From contig NZ_MKCT01000017.1 in NCBI RefSeq assembly GCF_001855555.1, forward strand, positions 482,752 to 546,751: 64,000 nucleotides of DNA, in the 5' to 3' direction. Source of the stretch: Chromobacterium sphagni. Its GTDB lineage: Bacteria > Pseudomonadota > Gammaproteobacteria > Burkholderiales > Chromobacteriaceae. The notes below the pieces were generated by a model, which made no database searches, was not told where the DNA came from, and was given only the letters and a program-made list of their open reading frames with translations. Made by a program: the position numbers and the translations under genes. Positions 27,488 through 34,223 of the stretch are shown one piece after another (within the stretch, counting starts at the first letter, position 1; each line of letters opens with the position of its first letter).

Positions 27488-27719
27488 GAGACATTTTCAT
27501 AGATTGTTAATGAGCGATCTACTTAAAGTAGGTTTTCGCACATTTTACAATCAAAAGTAGACACGTCAACCGAAAGTTCATTTAAATGAATTTTGTTGTT
27601 TGATTGGGATGATGTATTTCTAGATAAATTGTTATTATTCATTAACTTAGGATGTAGCTGCTGGTTGCTTGCCGCATCAGGCCCTATTCTTTGGAGGGAT
27701 TTTTTAGGTTGCAAGATAT
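27488..27719. other. Regulatory gap upstream of the LuxR-type gene
   Basis: AT-rich, non-coding. It contains the palindromes CTACTTAAAGTAG (27519-27531) and TTCATTTAAATGAA (27577-27590, perfect), likely regulator sites, and should hold the rightward promoter of the LuxR-type gene and the leftward promoter of the 27295 gene. I see no strong sigma-70 match. Confidence 0.5.
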
Positions 27720-28478
27720 ATGGGGTTAACACCGGAAGTCGTTTCGATGTTGCGAGAGGTGACGCCCATGGCTATGGCCCAGTTGGTGCCTTGGCAGCGC
27801 TCGCTTCTGGCGATATCGGATCGGGATGATTTGAGGGCGTTCTTGCTTGGGCTGCAGATAAGCTTGCCTGGTTCGCCTCCTTTGCTGCTGGCCAGGATGT
27901 CGCGTGACATCCCGACACGAACGCCGATTCTGGCAATTGATTTGGGATGGCCAGGGCGCTGGCTGGATTTGTATCGGCGCCGCTCTTGGCATGAAGTCGA
28001 TCCGGTTATCTTGGCCGGGGCGGGGAGGCCGATAGTTTGGTCCGACGAGCTTGCGCCGCAGGATGGAGATAGTCGGCGACTGCGCGACTTTAAATCAGCC
28101 TGCAAGCGCGCAGGAATGATGCATGGTCTGACCTATATTGCGGATCGTGATGAATGCAGGGTGATCATTTCTATGATCGGTGAAGCGGTCGAGCGAGAGG
28201 CTTACACGCGGCAGATGCTGGCTTTGTTGCTGCCGTCCCTGGCAAACGTTGCCGCTCGCGTATTGGCTCGGGATGCACGAATGGCTAAGTTTACCGATAG
28301 AGAAAGAGAGGTTTTTGACTTGCTAGTATGGGAGGGGCTGACGCAAAAACAGGTGGCCAAGCGCCTGGATATTAGTCTGAGTACGGTTAAGATTTACCTG
28401 AAAAATATGAGAAAGCTACATGGAGTCAAGACCTTATGTCAGCTTGCATATCGAGTGGCGGCTGTGGACGGGAGCTAG
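27720..28478 (+). CDS. LuxR-type regulator with autoinducer-binding domain
   Basis: A 252-residue two-domain protein. The N-terminal autoinducer-binding domain keeps the positions diagnostic for acyl-homoserine-lactone receptors: Trp81, Tyr85, Asp94-Pro95, Trp107 and Gly136 (HGL), with TraR-like spacing. The C-terminal LuxR helix-turn-helix spans about 189-248 (FTDREREVF, GLTQKQVAKRLDISLSTVK). No LuxI-type synthase gene is in the window, so it is a solo receptor. The start is uncertain: ATG 27720 has only a weak ribosome site, while ATG 27768 has AGAGGTG at a good distance. It lies beside the lysogeny switch of the prophage. Confidence 0.88.
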   Translation: MGLTPEVVSMLREVTPMAMAQLVPWQRSLLAISDRDDLRAFLLGLQISLPGSPPLLLARMSRDIPTRTPILAIDLGWPGRWLDLYRRRSWHEVDPVILAGAGRPIVWSDELAPQDGDSRRLRDFKSACKRAGMMHGLTYIADRDECRVIISMIGEAVEREAYTRQMLALLLPSLANVAARVLARDARMAKFTDREREVFDLLVWEGLTQKQVAKRLDISLSTVKIYLKNMRKLHGVKTLCQLAYRVAAVDGS

Positions 28479-28594
28479 GAAATCGTCCAGTTAAGTATAA
28501 ATACGTAATTAGACGAAAGGCTAGTTTTGCTCGTTAGTTTGAACGCGTATAGTTCGCGCTGCATATTCGATACAACCAAAAAGCAGAAATAAAA

Positions 28595-28768
28595 ATGCAA
28601 ACTAACGTTGAAAGCAAAGAATTAATTGCCGAAATAAGAGTAAGAATGAGAAATGATGGCAGCATTCTTGTTGACGAGTGGGGTGATGCCTTGCGTGTAT
28701 GGACCTTCATGCTTAATTCAGCGTCCATGATGGCGCAGCGGCGTTCTTCGTCTACGAAAGCGGCATAG
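28595..28768 (+). CDS. Hypothetical small protein, 57 residues
   Basis: An ATG at 28595 opens a 57-codon frame (MQTNVESKELIAEIRVRMRNDG) ending at TAG 28768. The composition is protein-like (amphipathic N-terminal helix, then ILVDEWGDALRVWTF), but the ribosome site is weak. It lies between the LuxR-type gene and a terminator. No family recognised. Confidence 0.4.
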   Translation: MQTNVESKELIAEIRVRMRNDGSILVDEWGDALRVWTFMLNSASMMAQRRSSSTKAA

Positions 28769-28790
28769 TAGGGGTAACTTCCGGAATAGA

Positions 28791-28814
28791 AAAAGCGGCC
28801 AACGGGCCGCTTTT
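28791..28814. terminator. Two-way terminator between the small ORF and the repressor gene
   Basis: Ten-base-pair stem AAAAGCGGCC / GGCCGCTTTT with an AACG loop; the arms supply A and T runs on both strands. Confidence 0.8.
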
Positions 28815-29271
28815 ACTTTTTCTTCTGCAGGGTGTCCGCCAAGCTTCTTAAGAAATCAGCTAGTGCGTCGTCGCCCTGAGCGACCAGCCAACTGGCCAGT
28901 TCCTTCGGGTCGGATATCGCAATGGTCCGATCCGGGGGGGGGGCTGGTTCTGGCATAGGGGCATCGTGTTGGGTGACGGTGATGCTGGGGCTGGTCACGG
29001 TGATGTCTGCCGTGAAGCTGCCATATTCCAAATCTGCTGGTTTTACGCCAAAGAGTTCGGCTAGCTTTGCAAGCTTTTCCGGACGCGGTCGGGCTGCGCC
29101 GCTCATGTAGCGCCGCATCATCTCGTAAGTGACTGGAACCTGCGTGGAAAACGCCTTAGGTGCGAGACCGTGTAGCTGCATTAGGGTGCAGATGTTCCGG
29201 GATAGCTGCGTTTCAGTGTTCTTTTCTTCAACCATAAGTTGAATGTTATCTGGATTAGGTAGCATGGTCAT
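28813..29271 (-). CDS. Phage repressor (XRE-type helix-turn-helix)
   Basis: A 152-residue leftward gene facing the Cro-like gene, the classic lysogeny-switch layout. The N-terminal XRE domain (about 22-80) includes AFSTQVPVTYEMMRRYMSGAARPRPEKLAKLAELFGVKPADL. A flexible Pro-rich linker (EPAPPPDR, about 106-113) leads to a short helical C-terminal region that probably forms dimers. There is no S24 self-cleavage domain, so SOS induction by RecA-driven autolysis is unlikely and an antirepressor or signal-based route is expected. The Pro codons contain a run of ten C. Start uncertain (ATG 29271, 29265 or 29235). Confidence 0.85.
   Translation of the reverse strand: MTMLPNPDNIQLMVEEKNTETQLSRNICTLMQLHGLAPKAFSTQVPVTYEMMRRYMSGAARPRPEKLAKLAELFGVKPADLEYGSFTADITVTSPSITVTQHDAPMPEPAPPPDRTIAISDPKELASWLVAQGDDALADFLRSLADTLQKKK
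28934..28943. repeat. G10 homopolymer inside the repressor gene
   Basis: Ten consecutive G on the plus strand (C10 in the coding strand) encode the Ala-Pro-Pro-Pro linker of the repressor. Runs of this length are prone to slippage. Confidence 0.9.
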
Positions 29272-29283
29272 GTCTATTTAAGG

Positions 29284-29312
29284 TTGCTTTTTATGAACTT
29301 TGGCTCGATAAT
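29284..29312 (+). promoter_or_regulatory. Predicted rightward early promoter
   Basis: TTGCTT (29284-29289), 17-bp spacer, GATAAT (29307-29312). The expected start is about 29319, directly at the Cro-like ATG at 29321, so the mRNA would be leaderless. Confidence 0.6.
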
Positions 29313-29320
29313 CCCGGCCC

Positions 29321-29563
29321 ATGAAAGAAGCAACACCTATTGACGCCGTTTTTGCCCTGCTGGATGGGCCTTCTGCTGTCGGCCGGGCCTTCGGTCTGAC
29401 GCCATGGGCGGTCTGCAAGTGGCGAGTGAAGGTTCCCGCAAGTCGTTGTATCGACTTGGAAAAAATGACTGACGGACAAGTCCGTTGCGAGTCTCTGCGG
29501 CCCGATATCGATTGGGCCTATCTGCGCGGGACAGCCTCCTCTGCGGTATCGAATCCAACTTAG
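29321..29563 (+). CDS. Cro-like regulator, YdaS family
   Basis: An 80-residue helix-turn-helix protein. VFALLDGPSAVGRAFGLTPWAVCKWRVKVPASRCIDLEKMTDGQVRCESLRPDIDW has the YdaS/Cro arrangement in which the end of the domain reads L-R-P-D. It is divergent from the repressor and would repress it or early genes. There is no ribosome site, an in-frame TAA lies 12 nt upstream, and the predicted -10 ends 8 nt before the ATG, so translation is probably leaderless. Confidence 0.82.
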   Translation: MKEATPIDAVFALLDGPSAVGRAFGLTPWAVCKWRVKVPASRCIDLEKMTDGQVRCESLRPDIDWAYLRGTASSAVSNPT

Positions 29564-29573
29564 ATTACTCCTC

Positions 29574-29621
29574 GTTCCCTTGCTGTCAGCGGGAACGTTT
29601 GCCGGCTTGTCCGGCTTTTTT
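29574..29621 (+). terminator. Tandem hairpins between the Cro-like and YdaT genes
   Basis: GTTCCC/GGGAAC (29574-29596) is followed by GCCGG/CCGGC (29601-29615) and six T. The second is a terminator-like attenuator that would hold early transcription unless read through. Confidence 0.65.
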
Positions 29622-29687
29622 CTTGCGCGGGGTCGCAAGTTGCGGCCTCTGTAAATGACATTGGTAAATATGCTATCTGGAATAAAC

Positions 29688-30266
29688 ATGAATTGCATGC
29701 GCCATAGTTCGCACAAAACGCCAATAGCGGTGATTCGGGATTACGTAGATCTTTGGCGCAAACAGGAGGGCTTGAGCCGTCAGGCTGCAGCCGCCCGGAT
29801 GGTGGAAACCTATTTAGTCATGGGTTTCGAACGCGTGTGGCCCATTGATTTCATGGTGGAGGGCGATGCGTATCAGGTGCTTAAGGCCAATTCGGATCGG
29901 ATATGGCGTTGGCTGGATGATCAGATGAAAGAAAAGAACCTGCTCAATTGCAATGCCATGCCGGTGGTCCTGATGACATTGCCGCTTAGCATCCGCTTGC
30001 AGTGCTTGACCGAGTTGCTGGCGCCGCTGGGCATGGTTCCGGCTCAGTTGCTGATGCATGAGCCAACGGGTAGCCATGCCGCATTGATGATGGTGGCCAC
30101 GAAAGAAACCGGGCTAGGTTTGTCAGCGTTTGCAGCCTTGGCCGAGGACATGACGCGAGAGCAGTTGACGAGAGCAAGAGCGGGCTTGTCTGAATCGATC
30201 AGCGCCAATGCCGAGTTATTGCGGTTTGTGGACTGCGCTTTGGCTCAGCCGGCTGAAGGAAGGTAG
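29688..30266 (+). CDS. YdaT-domain protein
   Basis: A 192-residue protein with the YdaT domain known from the Rac prophage of E. coli: VIRDYVDLWRKQEGLSRQAAAARMVETYL, then SDRIWRWLDDQMKEKNLL and MTLPLSIRLQCLTELLAPLGM (about 15-115). The C-terminal part is helical. YdaT was first called a toxin with YdaS as antitoxin, but in lambdoid phages the pair sits where Cro and CII sit and is more likely regulatory. I start at the ATG at 29688 after GGA; ATG 29655 has no ribosome site. Confidence 0.75.
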   Translation: MNCMRHSSHKTPIAVIRDYVDLWRKQEGLSRQAAAARMVETYLVMGFERVWPIDFMVEGDAYQVLKANSDRIWRWLDDQMKEKNLLNCNAMPVVLMTLPLSIRLQCLTELLAPLGMVPAQLLMHEPTGSHAALMMVATKETGLGLSAFAALAEDMTREQLTRARAGLSESISANAELLRFVDCALAQPAEGR

Positions 30267-30273
30267 CGCGCGG

Positions 30274-30426
30274 ATGTCCGACTGGCTGCGCATGGAGTTG
30301 TACCGCATGGCTTGGAAGGTATCCAAGGCCAAGCCGGAGGATAAGCCGCGGCTGCGGCGCCGCCATATCGAGCTATTGAAAAAATCCTTGGGGAGCCGGG
30401 ATGGAGTGGGTGAGGGTAAGCGGTGA
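30274..30426 (+). CDS. Hypothetical basic protein, 50 residues
   Basis: MSDWLRMELYRMAWKVSKAKPEDKPRLRRRHIELLKKSLGSR: a helical, strongly basic protein. The ATG at 30274 follows GGAAGG. It overlaps the start of the replication gene by 26 nt. Small proteins of this kind are common before phage replication initiators; function unknown. Confidence 0.6.
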   Translation: MSDWLRMELYRMAWKVSKAKPEDKPRLRRRHIELLKKSLGSRDGVGEGKR

Positions 30427-31558
30427 CGTCGTCGCTGATGCCGCCTATGTGCTGAGCTTGCCGACCATACAGCTACGCGAACGCGAGTTGAGGCGCTTGG
30501 GCCGAGTCTACGGCGCTGGGCATCGTGAAAGCGTGAGCCGGGCAGCTAAAGAGAACTGGCCGGCGGCAGAGTCGAAATTGCCGCCGTTGCCGATGGAAAA
30601 ACACAGTAACCCGCGACTTGCCGCGCTTGCGGCGGTTGGGGGGAAGGGGGCTATGAGAATTCTGCTATCTGAACCAGAGCAGGCGACTTTGTTGGAATGC
30701 AGCTTGGAAGCTTATCGGCTGTATGTGGCCGGCTTGCGGCCGTGCATGGACATGCAGACAGGCATCGTCGGCCGGGGCTATCCCGTTAGCCGCGCCGTGC
30801 TGGCGATCAACTGCCAGTATGTGCCGCCTCGCGGTAGTAAACGGCCAGCCTGGCGGCCGTCGCATAAGCAGGTTGACGCCTTGATTGAGGAGCTGATCCG
30901 GGTTGGATTGGTCAAGCGTGCCGCTGCAGTGCAAGAGGTGCAAAAGCTGGTGGTGAAACTGCCGTTGGCATTGGTGCGTGCGCAGGAGGAACGGGACATG
31001 AAAGGGAAAGGCAGAGAGGGAGAGCTTAAGGAGCTGAAAACCCTTGTCTGGAAACACATTCCCGACCATTTGCAGCGACTTGAACAGGATGGGAGCCGGC
31101 AGGATGAACAGGACATATCAGGGAGTCAGGGTAATGAATATACATATCACGCGCGAGAGGGAGCGGCCGCAGGACCGACAAGCCCGGCGGTGACGCTGGC
31201 GATTGCCGCGCGTCGGCTGGGGGTGAAGGTCGGCGGCGCTGCCCATCCTGCCGTGCAGGCATGGGCAGATGCCGGGGTGACGGTTCCGACGTTGGAGGAA
31301 GGCATCGCCCGCTGTCGCGCTTACATCTCAGCAGATGAACAGATTCCGGTCAAATATCTCGCCAGCGTTTTGAAGTCGATGGATGGGGACGGAAAACCGT
31401 CTGCAGGGCATGCCATACGCCGTGGGCTGCGAGTGGTGAAGGGTGGTCAAGCTGGACGGTCTGCGCCGGGTTGGCTAAGCCTGCCATCTGCGGAAGCGCA
31501 TGAGGGGGCGGCTGTGATCGGGAATGTGAAGGGGGCCGCCGATGGATGGATTGAATAA
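30401..31558 (+). CDS. Phage replication initiation protein (O-like)
   Basis: A 385-residue protein directly upstream of a DnaC-like loader, the O-P layout of lambda-like phages. The N-terminal half has a winged-helix-like stretch (WRPSHKQVDALIEELIRVGLVKRAAAVQ, about 150-177). The middle is charged. The C-terminal block LAIAARRLGVKVGGAAHPAVQAWADAGVTVPTLEEGIARCRAY is seen in replication proteins of related prophages. It should bind the phage origin, perhaps inside its own gene. The start is ATG 30401. Confidence 0.7.
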   Translation: MEWVRVSGDVVADAAYVLSLPTIQLRERELRRLGRVYGAGHRESVSRAAKENWPAAESKLPPLPMEKHSNPRLAALAAVGGKGAMRILLSEPEQATLLECSLEAYRLYVAGLRPCMDMQTGIVGRGYPVSRAVLAINCQYVPPRGSKRPAWRPSHKQVDALIEELIRVGLVKRAAAVQEVQKLVVKLPLALVRAQEERDMKGKGREGELKELKTLVWKHIPDHLQRLEQDGSRQDEQDISGSQGNEYTYHAREGAAAGPTSPAVTLAIAARRLGVKVGGAAHPAVQAWADAGVTVPTLEEGIARCRAYISADEQIPVKYLASVLKSMDGDGKPSAGHAIRRGLRVVKGGQAGRSAPGWLSLPSAEAHEGAAVIGNVKGAADGWIE

Positions 31559-32306
31559 GGCGCTGCGATATTTTGATGGTCTGGCGGTCTTGGGGCGCAT
31601 GGTGCCGGCGATGGGTGCCTGTGCCGTGCATGGCGAGTTTGAGGCCGAGCTATTGCCGGGGCGGAAGCCGATTTGCTTGAAGTGCAGTCAAGAGAGGGAG
31701 CGGGAACGCAGAATGCAGGAACGGCGCGAAATGTTGTTGCAGGGTTGTGGCATTCCGGGGCGGTATCGACAGGCGAAGTTCCGGGACTTGCTGCCGGTGT
31801 GTGAGGCGCAGGCGGCAGTCATTGAGGCATTTAAGGGCTGGGTGGCTTGGGTGGGGCGGGACCGCAACGCCGGCAACGTGGTGATAACCGGCGGGCCGGG
31901 AACGGGTAAAACCCATATGGCCAGCGCCGCGACCTTGAACCTGATTGGACATTGTGGCCTTGGGGTGCGCTATGTGACGGCGGACCAGATGCGGACGGAG
32001 ATATGCGAAACATGGGGGAGGCCCGGACGGAGCGAGCATGCCGAGCTTAGCCGTTTCGCCTCCTATCCGGTGCTGATCATTGATGAAGTCGAAATCTTGG
32101 ACCCGAACGGGCATGGCCTGCGCTATCTGAATCGGGTGGTAGATAGCCGGTCGGCGGAAGGGCTGCCAACGGTCTACATCAGCAACCAGACAAAGGACGG
32201 TCTGCGGGACATGATTGGCTATCGGGCCGTGAGCCGGATGTATGAAAACGCCCTGATCCTGCAATGCAGCTGGGAGGATTACCGGGACCGCCGCCGAGCG
32301 GGCTGA
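31542..32306 (+). CDS. DnaC-like helicase loader ATPase
   Basis: A 254-residue AAA+ protein. A Cys-rich N-terminal element (Cys27, His30, Cys45, Cys48) may bind zinc. Walker A is GGPGTGKT (117-124), Walker B LIIDE (178-182), and sensor-like YISNQTKDGLRDMIGYRAVSRM follows. The family loads the replicative DnaB helicase. It overlaps the O-like gene by 17 nt, so the pair is coupled. Confidence 0.88.
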   Translation: MDGLNKALRYFDGLAVLGRMVPAMGACAVHGEFEAELLPGRKPICLKCSQERERERRMQERREMLLQGCGIPGRYRQAKFRDLLPVCEAQAAVIEAFKGWVAWVGRDRNAGNVVITGGPGTGKTHMASAATLNLIGHCGLGVRYVTADQMRTEICETWGRPGRSEHAELSRFASYPVLIIDEVEILDPNGHGLRYLNRVVDSRSAEGLPTVYISNQTKDGLRDMIGYRAVSRMYENALILQCSWEDYRDRRRAG

Positions 32307-32398
32307 GCGCGTCCGCATGGTAAAATTTCAGACTAAAACAAAGCCCGGCGCTGATCGGGCTAAGGGGTTTCCTCGCTGACAGATTTCGGGGAATCGTA

Positions 32399-32920
32399 AT
32401 GGTTGTTGATGTCGTGGGTGCGGTGCGTTGGGCGCTGGAGCTTGTCGGGTCGGGTGGTTTGAAGGCTGCGCCATCCTTTGGCGAGGTGCGTGACGGGATG
32501 GCGTCGCGGGGACCAGAATTGGCACTGATGAACGCGCATGAACTTCATCGGGCATCGCTGATGATGGAGCAACGTTTCCATGTGGCGTTGATGACAAGGG
32601 TGTTGAGCGGCAGCTTGCCGCACTTGGAGGGATCGTTCAAAGAGTTGACTGCCTATGTTGCTCATTATGGCCAAGAGAGAGGCTTGAACGCCTTGCGGTT
32701 TGGCCGGGAGGGGATAGCGTATTGGGTCCGTTACTGGTTGACCGGAATGGGGTCGTTTCGAGAGTTCGGCCGTGAGTTCGGGATCGATGGCCAGACAGCG
32801 GCAGCCTTCTACCGAAGCCATATCGAAGTCTTGCTTGATGGCTGGCTATCGGCGGGCTGTGGCGCACTGGAGTCGATTGTATTGCGGCAGATGGAGGATG
32901 ATGCGTTGCGTGTGGCTTGA
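32399..32920 (+). CDS. Hypothetical protein, possible late regulator
   Basis: A 173-residue protein with no family I can name. The C-terminal part SFREFGREFGIDGQTAAAFYRSHIEVLLDGWL (about 119-150) reads like a sigma-region-4 or Q-like helix-turn-helix. Its place, after replication and before the packaging genes, is where late activators or antiterminators (Q) sit, and several hairpins in the late block would need one. The function is inferred from position only. Confidence 0.5.
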   Translation: MVVDVVGAVRWALELVGSGGLKAAPSFGEVRDGMASRGPELALMNAHELHRASLMMEQRFHVALMTRVLSGSLPHLEGSFKELTAYVAHYGQERGLNALRFGREGIAYWVRYWLTGMGSFREFGREFGIDGQTAAAFYRSHIEVLLDGWLSAGCGALESIVLRQMEDDALRVA

Positions 32921-32972
32921 CGTGGGATGAATTCCGCAATAACATGCCGTCAACACCGCCATAGGTGCGTCC

Positions 32973-33001
32973 AAAGCCCAAGTCCATGACTTGGGCTTTT
33001 T
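32973..33001. terminator. Strong two-way terminator
   Basis: Twelve-base-pair stem AAAGCCCAAGTC / GACTTGGGCTTT with a CAT loop. It ends the early rightward transcript and the converging GAF gene. Confidence 0.88.
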
Positions 33002-33018
33002 GCATTTCTGCTATCGGA

Positions 33019-33516
33019 TCATAGGACTTGAAGTGTGGACTCGATCTCCGATGTGACAGTTTTGGCCAGCGCTTGCAGGTGTGCCTTGTCTTCTGGTGCC
33101 AGTAGCTTGGGCCGTTTGTTGATGATGCAGAGCGTGCCAATACGGTAGCCTTTGGCCAGGATCAGCGGCGCACCAGCATAGAAGCGAATATTGGGGTCGC
33201 CAGTGACAAGGGGGTTGTCTGCAAAGCGTTCATCCTTTTGCGCATCACGAACTTCCATGACCTCTGATTGCAGAATGGCATGCCCGCAAAAACTGATTTC
33301 TCTAGGCGTTTCGCTGGCATCTAAGCCACTGCGCGATTTGAACCATTGGCGCTTTTGATCGACAAGGCTGATGAGTGCGATATCGACATCGAATCGAGAG
33401 CGGCAATAAGTTGTCAAAATATCAAATCGGTCTTCAGGCGGGGTATCTAAAATCAAGAGTTCTTGCAAAGCTTGGATGCGTTCTTTCTCATTGCTGGGAA
33501 GCGGTGGTGATAGCAT
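33019..33516 (-). CDS. GAF-domain protein (moron)
   Basis: A 165-residue single GAF domain: ERIQALQELLILDTPPEDRFDILTTYCRSRF, then ALISLVDQKRQWFKSRSGLDASETPREISFCGHAIL and FYAGAPLILAKGYRIGTLCIIN. This pattern is common in the sensory part of bacterial diguanylate cyclases and kinases, but no output domain is attached. It is transcribed against the phage early and late genes and has its own terminator, so it is probably a lysogenic-conversion gene expressed from the prophage. Ligand unknown. Confidence 0.85.
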   Translation of the reverse strand: MLSPPLPSNEKERIQALQELLILDTPPEDRFDILTTYCRSRFDVDIALISLVDQKRQWFKSRSGLDASETPREISFCGHAILQSEVMEVRDAQKDERFADNPLVTGDPNIRFYAGAPLILAKGYRIGTLCIINKRPKLLAPEDKAHLQALAKTVTSEIESTLQVL

Positions 33517-33652
33517 CTAGATGGACTCCAGGCTGTGGACTTTTAGTATAGGAGATGCCCCTTCCTGATCAATTGCTTCATGGGTTCTAGTGAGTTTTAC
33601 GTACCAGCCTCGGCTAGCCTGCCGGGGCATTTCTTTTTCTGGAGCTTCTTCT

Positions 33653-34069
33653 ATGCCTGTTGCACCTTCCCGCCCTTGCCGTTACGCGATGCAGGGTTGT
33701 CGCCAGATGGCCGCGCCGGGCAACAGCTGCTGTCCGAACCATGCATCCCATGTACGCCGGGCGGCTGATCAGCGGCGGATGTCGGACGAAACCGTGGCCA
33801 AGGTTCGGCGCTGGTATCGGCAACGCATCTGGTTCGCCCGGCGTGATGCCTGCCTGAAAGCGGCGCTCTATCGCTGCGCTACGCCGGGATGCTTGGAGCG
33901 GGCGACCGATTGCGACCACATCCGCCCGCATCGCGGCGACTGGTCGTTGTTCATCAAGTCGTCCAATCATCAGGCGCTTTGCCATTCCTGCCACTCGCGC
34001 AAGACCGCGCGGGAGGACGGCGGGTTCGGCAACCGGCGGCGCGAGGCCGGCCAGGGGGTAGGGGGGTGA
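33653..34069 (+). CDS. HNH endonuclease
   Basis: A 138-residue HNH nuclease. The ALYRCATPGCLERATDCDHIRPHRGDWSLF...NHQALCHSCHSRKT run holds two CxxC zinc pairs, the catalytic DH and the final N/H of the HNH motif (about 85-125). In HK97-type phages an HNH protein next to TerS assists cos cutting by terminase. The start at ATG 33653 follows GGAG. It is the first gene of the packaging block. Confidence 0.9.
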   Translation: MPVAPSRPCRYAMQGCRQMAAPGNSCCPNHASHVRRAADQRRMSDETVAKVRRWYRQRIWFARRDACLKAALYRCATPGCLERATDCDHIRPHRGDWSLFIKSSNHQALCHSCHSRKTAREDGGFGNRRREAGQGVGG

Positions 34070-34162
34070 AATCCTTCCGCCCGGTCGCCTGGTCAAGACC
34101 GCGTGCCTAACCGCGTTTTTCTCCACGCTGGATTTTCATAGGGGGGGGTCTAAATCCCTCCG
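34059..34162. repeat. Pair of imperfect direct repeats, candidate cos region
   Basis: TAGGGGGGTGAAATCCTTCC (34059-34078) recurs as TAGGGGGGGGTCTAAATCCC and onwards (34139-34162), 80 bp apart. The stretch lies between the HNH and terS genes and codes for nothing beyond the HNH C-terminus. In HNH-TerS phages this is where cos usually sits. Confidence 0.5.
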
Positions 34163-34164
34163 AC

Positions 34165-34186
34165 AAGCCCCGAAAGGGGCTTTTTT
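34165..34186 (+). terminator. Terminator between HNH and terS
   Basis: Stem AAGCCCC / GGGGCTT with a GAAA tetraloop and six T. Confidence 0.8.
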
Positions 34187-34223
34187 GTTTTCTGTCGCGC
34201 TCAACTAGCGGAAAGGCTCTGAA

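Noticed and set aside
27523..27829. Small open frames on both strands upstream of the LuxR-type gene
   Set aside because: No ribosome sites, no protein-like pattern; the stretch looks regulatory.
27720..28478. LuxR-type gene as a NarL-type response regulator
   Set aside because: There is no receiver domain; the N-terminus has the autoinducer-domain residues.
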